Part shown: positions 26,906-30,324 of the stretch, one piece after another | Numbering within the stretch: position 1 is the first letter of the stretch | Layout of the letters: every line of letters starts with the position of its first letter | Source: Paramacrobiotus richtersi | Lineage: Eukaryota > Tardigrada > Eutardigrada > Parachela > Macrobiotidae | Direction of reading: 5' to 3' | Length of the DNA: 30,324 bases | NCBI GenBank assembly: GCA_034698045.1 | Contig: JAQGAU010000354.1 | Location: 1 to 30,324 of the forward strand | Position numbers and translations under genes: made by a program | Notes under the pieces: generated by a model | Seen by the model: the letters and a program-made list of their open reading frames with translations, nothing else | What the model was told of the DNA's origin: nothing | The model's database searches: none

Positions 26906-28255
26906 TCAAAAATTTCTTGCGGGACGAAAATGAAGTTTCACCAATGACTTTCCAGTTTGAAATGTAGCGTTCTCACTTTCCTCGTTAGCCACCGTTATTC
27001 GAACAGTTTGAATGTGAGAGTGAAGCACCGGAACATAATGGATGTTATCGAAACGTTCCGTAATTACCTCGAACGGTTGTCCTTTAATTGCCACAACTCT
27101 CAAAAGTTGCGCAACAGTGTCTCCAACGTAAGAATAGTCACAAATATCAGAGTATACATATATGAGCTGTTTTCCTAGTGCTGTGTTGACCGGTCTGTCA
27201 GAAACGATCTGATAGTAGTCACGAGATTTTGAGTAACCCATGTCACTCTGCTGCCGGACAAAGTTCAAGAGTAGGTCCTTGTGCCCCTGTACGGTAGTAG
27301 GTGCCTCAAATCCAGCCTCAAACTTTCGTCGAAACAGATCGCTCTGCAGCGGACTAACAACAGACTCGCGAAACCCCAGCATCGTCTGCAATCGCTTGGA
27401 CCCTGCAGGAAATTCCAGAAAAACCCGGAGACTCTTAAACCCGATCCTTGTTTGTCGCTCACCTTTTTCGTATAGTATTGCAAAAGCCGGAATATGGATG
27501 TTTGAGCTTCGCAAAAGTACGTACAGAATTTGCGATTTTATGCATTCAGCGATATCCTGTAACTCATACCGTCCAGACGGAATCACTATGTTAATCGCAC
27601 TTGTTGTGTAATGCTCATACTTTTGTTTAGGCACTACTGCTCTTTTCGTTCTTGGTTTTGCTGACACCGACTGACCATCTTCCATAGTTGCGTCTGCAGC
27701 GGTTAAAGCTTCTGGAGTTCTTGTTAAAGTAGACGAAGCGAATTGTGGTTCGCCAAATGTGAGTGGCGGAAAGAGTGCTGGCGGAGCTTGATCATCAGGT
27801 TTTTGAACGGCAGCTGGCAGTTGTGGTGGAAGCAATGTCGTTGTCTCTGCAGTTGTCTGGACGACGACAGACGCCTGTGTTGGCAGGACAGTTGATGAGG
27901 ACTCTCGCTCACTAGCAATCTCTGCACTGGGTAAAACGGCAGCATCCTGCAGAAACGGTCCCAATTCTATGGGCGGGTCTTTAGATTTTGGTAGCAGCGG
28001 TTCCTTTTCGACGATGGGCAACCTTTTCAGATCTTCTTCGGCATGAACAATGTGACAAAGGATGGTCTGCTCCTGTGGGATGTTATAAAGTGAGTTCATG
28101 TACACAAGCTCTGCAACTCCACATTCCCACCGTCCACTCAAATCAATTGGTTTTTTCAGTCTTGTTGCCCAGTCAGCAGCATTGTTGGTTGAAAACGGCT
28201 CCGGTGAGACGTCCGAAACGAGCGTCACATAGAACGGACTGTTTTGGCCACTCAT
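26906..28255 (-). CDS. Penton-like minor capsid protein of the Polinton
   Basis: The first ATG is at 28255 (MSGQNSPFYVTLVSDVSPEP), 449 codons, uninterrupted to 26906. FYVTLVSD followed by RLKKPIDLSGRWECGVAELV is the characteristic N-terminal signature of Polinton minor capsid (single jelly-roll, penton) proteins: an F-Y-V-T-L strand and a P-I-x-L-x-G-x-W-E-x-G-x-x-E block. The centre (about residues 110-205) is a Pro/Thr/Ser-rich, probably disordered insert (VVVQTTAETTTLLPPQLPAA). The second conserved half reads INIVIPSGRYELQDIAECIK and GFKSLRVFLEFPAGSKRLQT, and the end QTVRITVANEESENATFQTG. The protein would occupy capsid vertices. Being open over 1.35 kb while neighbours are broken is notable. 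A GTG-initiated extension to 28273 is rejected in favour of the ATG. Confidence 0.75.
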   Translation of the reverse strand: MSGQNSPFYVTLVSDVSPEPFSTNNAADWATRLKKPIDLSGRWECGVAELVYMNSLYNIPQEQTILCHIVHAEEDLKRLPIVEKEPLLPKSKDPPIELGPFLQDAAVLPSAEIASERESSSTVLPTQASVVVQTTAETTTLLPPQLPAAVQKPDDQAPPALFPPLTFGEPQFASSTLTRTPEALTAADATMEDGQSVSAKPRTKRAVVPKQKYEHYTTSAINIVIPSGRYELQDIAECIKSQILYVLLRSSNIHIPAFAILYEKGERQTRIGFKSLRVFLEFPAGSKRLQTMLGFRESVVSPLQSDLFRRKFEAGFEAPTTVQGHKDLLLNFVRQQSDMGYSKSRDYYQIVSDRPVNTALGKQLIYVYSDICDYSYVGDTVAQLLRVVAIKGQPFEVITERFDNIHYVPVLHSHIQTVRITVANEESENATFQTGKSLVKLHFRPARNF

Positions 28256-28364
28256 TTTTACTCGACTTACCACTGTTGGCTCTGTACGACCGCTTTAATA
28301 GGCACGCAAAAGAACGCGAAGGTAATTTTATCTTGCACTTTCCTCACAATGTACAAGTTCTGGG

Positions 28365-29346
28365 TCATAAAATTTTTTCTTGAATAACATTGCCTTGTTT
28401 GTCTTGTGGCTCATAAACAGGCTCTGGTACATGTTTAATTACACGCTTTACTTTGAAAACTTCCCGAGAAAAGTTTGCCTCGTAGCCTTTTTTGAACACA
28501 GACTTGTCTACAGCAATCCGGACTGTGTCGTTCACACAAAATTTGGGAGTCCGCACTTTTGGCATCAGCAGCTTCTTGTACAATGTGTTAAATACGGATA
28601 GTGAGTTGTTATCACCAACGTCGGCAGGAGCAATCCCAGGTGCAGCACTCGGGGCATCATTAACGGAATCCACAACTTGCTGAAGTACATCGTAATATTT
28701 GTGGCTTTGTCTGATTTCCAAGAACCGCCATAATCGCTCTTTAATCGTCCTTATTGCTCTTTCGGCCATGGCGCATTTTATATCGCTGTTTTCAGAAGAA
28801 AATAAGCGAATATCCTTTTCTTTCAAAATCTGTTTCACATCCGCGTTATAGAATTCCTTACCTCGAACAAGCAAGGTTAGAGTAGTCAGTCAAAAATCGT
28901 GCTATATTACCTTTGTCAACCTGAATTTTTTGCAGTGCGGGACAATTATAGTTTGCCAAGATTTTTCCGATAGCCTTTGCTACTCTTTGTCCTGATTTAT
29001 TGATTACTGGCTTGCACGCCAGTTGGCGTGAAAAACAGTCCACGGCTACAAGTATGTACTTGTAGTGCTTACTTTCTTCGCTAAATTTAGACATGTCGAT
29101 TAAATCCATCTGCAATTGAACGCCTCGATCCAGAACGATTATTGGATTCCTGCGAAATTTGTTTCTTCTAGGTTTGTGGAGGGTGTAAGCATCACTGCTG
29201 CTTAGCGCTTGTTCCACTTCCTCTCGGCTTGGTCTGGGGAGACGGCAGTAGCGCCGGAGCCGACTGAGACCGCCCAGGCTGGCAACGTGTCGCGGGGAGG
29301 AATACGTCTGTACCAGTTCCTTTGTCCTGGTTTTCATCTTCGTCAT
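28365..29346 (-). CDS. INT: Polinton integrase (rve family), probable 49-nt intron
   Basis: ATG at 29346. The N-terminal part has GGLSRLRRYCRLPRPSREEV and AYTLHKPRRNKFRRNPIIVL, the usual lead of Polinton integrases. The core begins QLQMDLIDMSKFSEESKHYK (first catalytic Asp) and YILVAVDCFSRQLACKPV. The second Asp is in KIQVDKG at the edge of a break; downstream, in another frame, come GKEFYNADVKQILKEKDIRL and CAMAERAIRTIKERLWRFLE with the catalytic Glu. Between them, 28910-28862 (49 nt) starts GTAATA, contains CTAAC and ends AG; its removal brings both frames into register with the expected motif spacing, so an intron is more likely than decay. The C terminus (RTPKFCVNDTVRIAVDKSVF; FSREVFKVKRVIKHVPEPVY) is the beta-barrel/chromo-like region. 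It would insert the element's DNA into chromosomes. Confidence 0.75.
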
Positions 29347-29609
29347 CTTTGCAGCAAGTGGAAAAGCAGTTTAGCTATCCTCACCAAAGTTCAGCGACAG
29401 CGGTAAACAGTAATTCATTTTTACCACGTAATCCAACCGGTTCCAGTTTGATCGGGCTTTTTCTGCTGATTTTTTGCAGTTTTTGTTCTAGACCGCAAAC
29501 TTGCAAGTCAGTAGTCTCGCGGACTTACATCCTGCTTCCTCCTTGGCTTTTTCAACTTGCTTGGACTAGCAGGTAATGAGTGCACTTCACTGGGCGGTCC
29601 ACTGGCAAA
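29347..29609 (-). other. Basic in-frame tail region between small protein and integrase
   Basis: Directly after the TAG at 29610-29612 the same minus-strand frame stays open for about 30 codons with a basic stretch (SPSKLKKPRRKQDVSPRD), suggesting that the small protein upstream was once longer. A donor-like GGAT/GTAAGT is near 29530. No separate gene is claimed. Confidence 0.4.
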
Positions 29610-29867
29610 CTAGGGCCTAAACTCAAAAGGCGGCTGGTTATATGATGGGTCCAAAAGAGCGTTCGGTTTCAACGCTACAAAACGCTTAAGTTTCTTTGTG
29701 AGCAGATCAGCTTTCTGCCACTGGCTTAAATCTTTACGCTGTAAGATATCTGCCTTAAGTTTTTCTAGAGACAGCACTTCAAAAGCCTCGGATGGCTCCT
29801 TTAATGTCGAAAAGTCCGGGGGCGGCGGGGGTACAGTTGGGGGTGGTGCAGTTGTTGTTTTCATCAT
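29610..29867 (-). CDS. Small Pro-rich protein at the integrase end of the Polinton
   Basis: 85 codons, ATG at 29867 (MMKTTTAPPPTVPPPPPDF), then a charged helical part LSLEKLKADILQRKDLSQWQ, KADLLTKKLKRFVALK. The shape (Pro-rich start, short helical repeat region of Lys/Leu, basic tail) resembles small uncharacterised proteins seen next to Polinton integrases and capsid genes, but no family is assigned. The stop TAG at 29610-29612 may be a mutation, since the frame stays open beyond it with a basic tail. Same strand as the capsid genes. Confidence 0.45.
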   Translation of the reverse strand: MMKTTTAPPPTVPPPPPDFSTLKEPSEAFEVLSLEKLKADILQRKDLSQWQKADLLTKKLKRFVALKPNALLDPSYNQPPFEFRP

Positions 29868-29870
29868 TTC

Positions 29871-29898
29871 ATCAACAACAACGGACGTTGTTGTTGAT
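29871..29898. repeat. Perfect 12-bp hairpin between divergent frames
   Basis: ATCAACAACAAC at 29871-29882 is followed by a GGAC loop and GTTGTTGTTGAT at 29887-29898. It lies 4 bp upstream of the minus-strand ATG at 29867 and just before the plus-strand frame at 29900-30201. It could be a regulatory or replication structure or a trinucleotide accident. Confidence 0.5.
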
Positions 29899-29901
29899 TT
29901 C

Positions 29902-30201
29902 AGCTGGGATCACTGTCTGGGTATACGGTATATCACTCACTTTACCGTCCGCTGTCAGGATTGTGGACACACTAACCTGTTTACGATCAACGTCCCTAAA
30001 TGTTTGCATTCATGGAATTCGTGCTCTTCGGTCCCGCAAGTAGCGCATCTACAGAATGCTGAAACACAGTACGAATTGCGTCTGGCTAAAGTGCTGGAGG
30101 AGCTCGAACAAATGTGCACTCGGACCTGTTGGGTAAAAGGACGTCAAAAAGCCAACGTTCTCCGAAATTACCTTTCCGCTGTTGTAACCTGGAAGAACTA
30201 G
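29902..30201 (+). CDS. Possible plus-strand exon with Cys pairs and coiled coil
   Basis: A plus frame open to a TAG at 30199-30201 reads FSWDHCLGIRYITHFTVRCQ then DCGHTNLFTINVPKC (CxxC and a later Cys, perhaps zinc-binding), followed by AETQYELRLAKVLEELEQMC (helical) and NVLRNYLSAVVTW. An upstream acceptor-like TTTCAG is at 29896-29901, so it may be an internal or terminal exon. It is divergent from the Polinton minus-strand genes. No family was recognised; a chance frame is possible. Confidence 0.3.
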   Translation, partial: SWDHCLGIRYITHFTVRCQDCGHTNLFTINVPKCLHSWNSCSSVPQVAHLQNAETQYELRLAKVLEELEQMCTRTCWVKGRQKANVLRNYLSAVVTWKN

Positions 30202-30324
30202 GCTGCCCACGCTACGACCAAATCGCCAGCGAGCCAAAGTCACTTGCTGATGATGATGATTTATTGGGCTTTAGGTCTGTTACAACCGTAACTACGCTCT
30301 GGTATCAGACCATTTTCAACAGAA
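30202..30324. other. Right edge: TGATGA microsatellite and minus-strand AATAAA
   Basis: A short GAT/TGA run at about 30248-30262 is followed by TTTATT at about 30261-30266, i.e. AATAAA on the minus strand, which could end a transcript coming from the right beyond the window. Confidence 0.35.

Overview
The window looks like an invertebrate animal nuclear genome. Evidence: GT-AG introns that keep frame, eukaryotic poly(A) signals, and several metazoan transposon classes (RLE-type non-LTR retrotransposons, Ty3/gypsy-like Gag, mariner, foldback and MITE elements, a Polinton/Maverick). The species cannot be named from the sequence. Nothing supports a prokaryotic reading, and no tRNA, rRNA or CRISPR was seen.

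Left part (1-7.9 kb): a tail of an RLE-type non-LTR retrotransposon (1-90); a decayed gypsy-like Gag with two CCHC knuckles (926-1640, minus); one apparently intact host-type gene with five exons in consistent phase (2281-4133, minus) for a small secreted Cys-rich protein; three palindromic DNA elements (4504-5418 with an 8-bp target duplication, 5530-6193 flanked by TTAA, 6531-6900); and a second RLE retrotransposon remnant (7040-7865).

Middle (8.2-22.1 kb): a minus-strand RLE retrotransposon can be followed in pieces from its N-terminal zinc finger (16.26 kb) to its C-terminal nuclease (8.23 kb). An LTR element (11291-15526, 322-bp LTRs, ATAT duplication) is inserted inside its reverse transcriptase. 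That LTR element lacks recognisable pol but has an unrecognised 368-codon ORF. A decayed mariner (17.3-18.9 kb), an unrecognised broken minus-strand coding region (19.09-19.69 kb), and two more RLE retrotransposon pieces on the plus strand (19.75-21.41 and 21.70-22.09 kb) follow.

Right part (22.1-30.2 kb): a virus-like module. On the minus strand, from right to left, lie a small Pro-rich protein, a retroviral-type integrase with a probable 49-nt intron, a penton-like minor capsid protein, a basic core protein, a double-jelly-roll major capsid protein of the Polinton/adintovirus (F54H12.2-like) family, and an adenain-like cysteine protease. Next to them are a plus-strand gene with PC4-like repeats and a divergent minus-strand BIR (IAP-like) gene with a TATA box. 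Penton and core frames are open; the capsid and protease frames carry stops or shifts, so this copy is probably a decaying endogenous one. No PolB or packaging ATPase is visible; they may lie beyond the window or be lost. The Polinton morphogenesis genes beside a BIR gene and a PC4-like gene are the most interesting content here.
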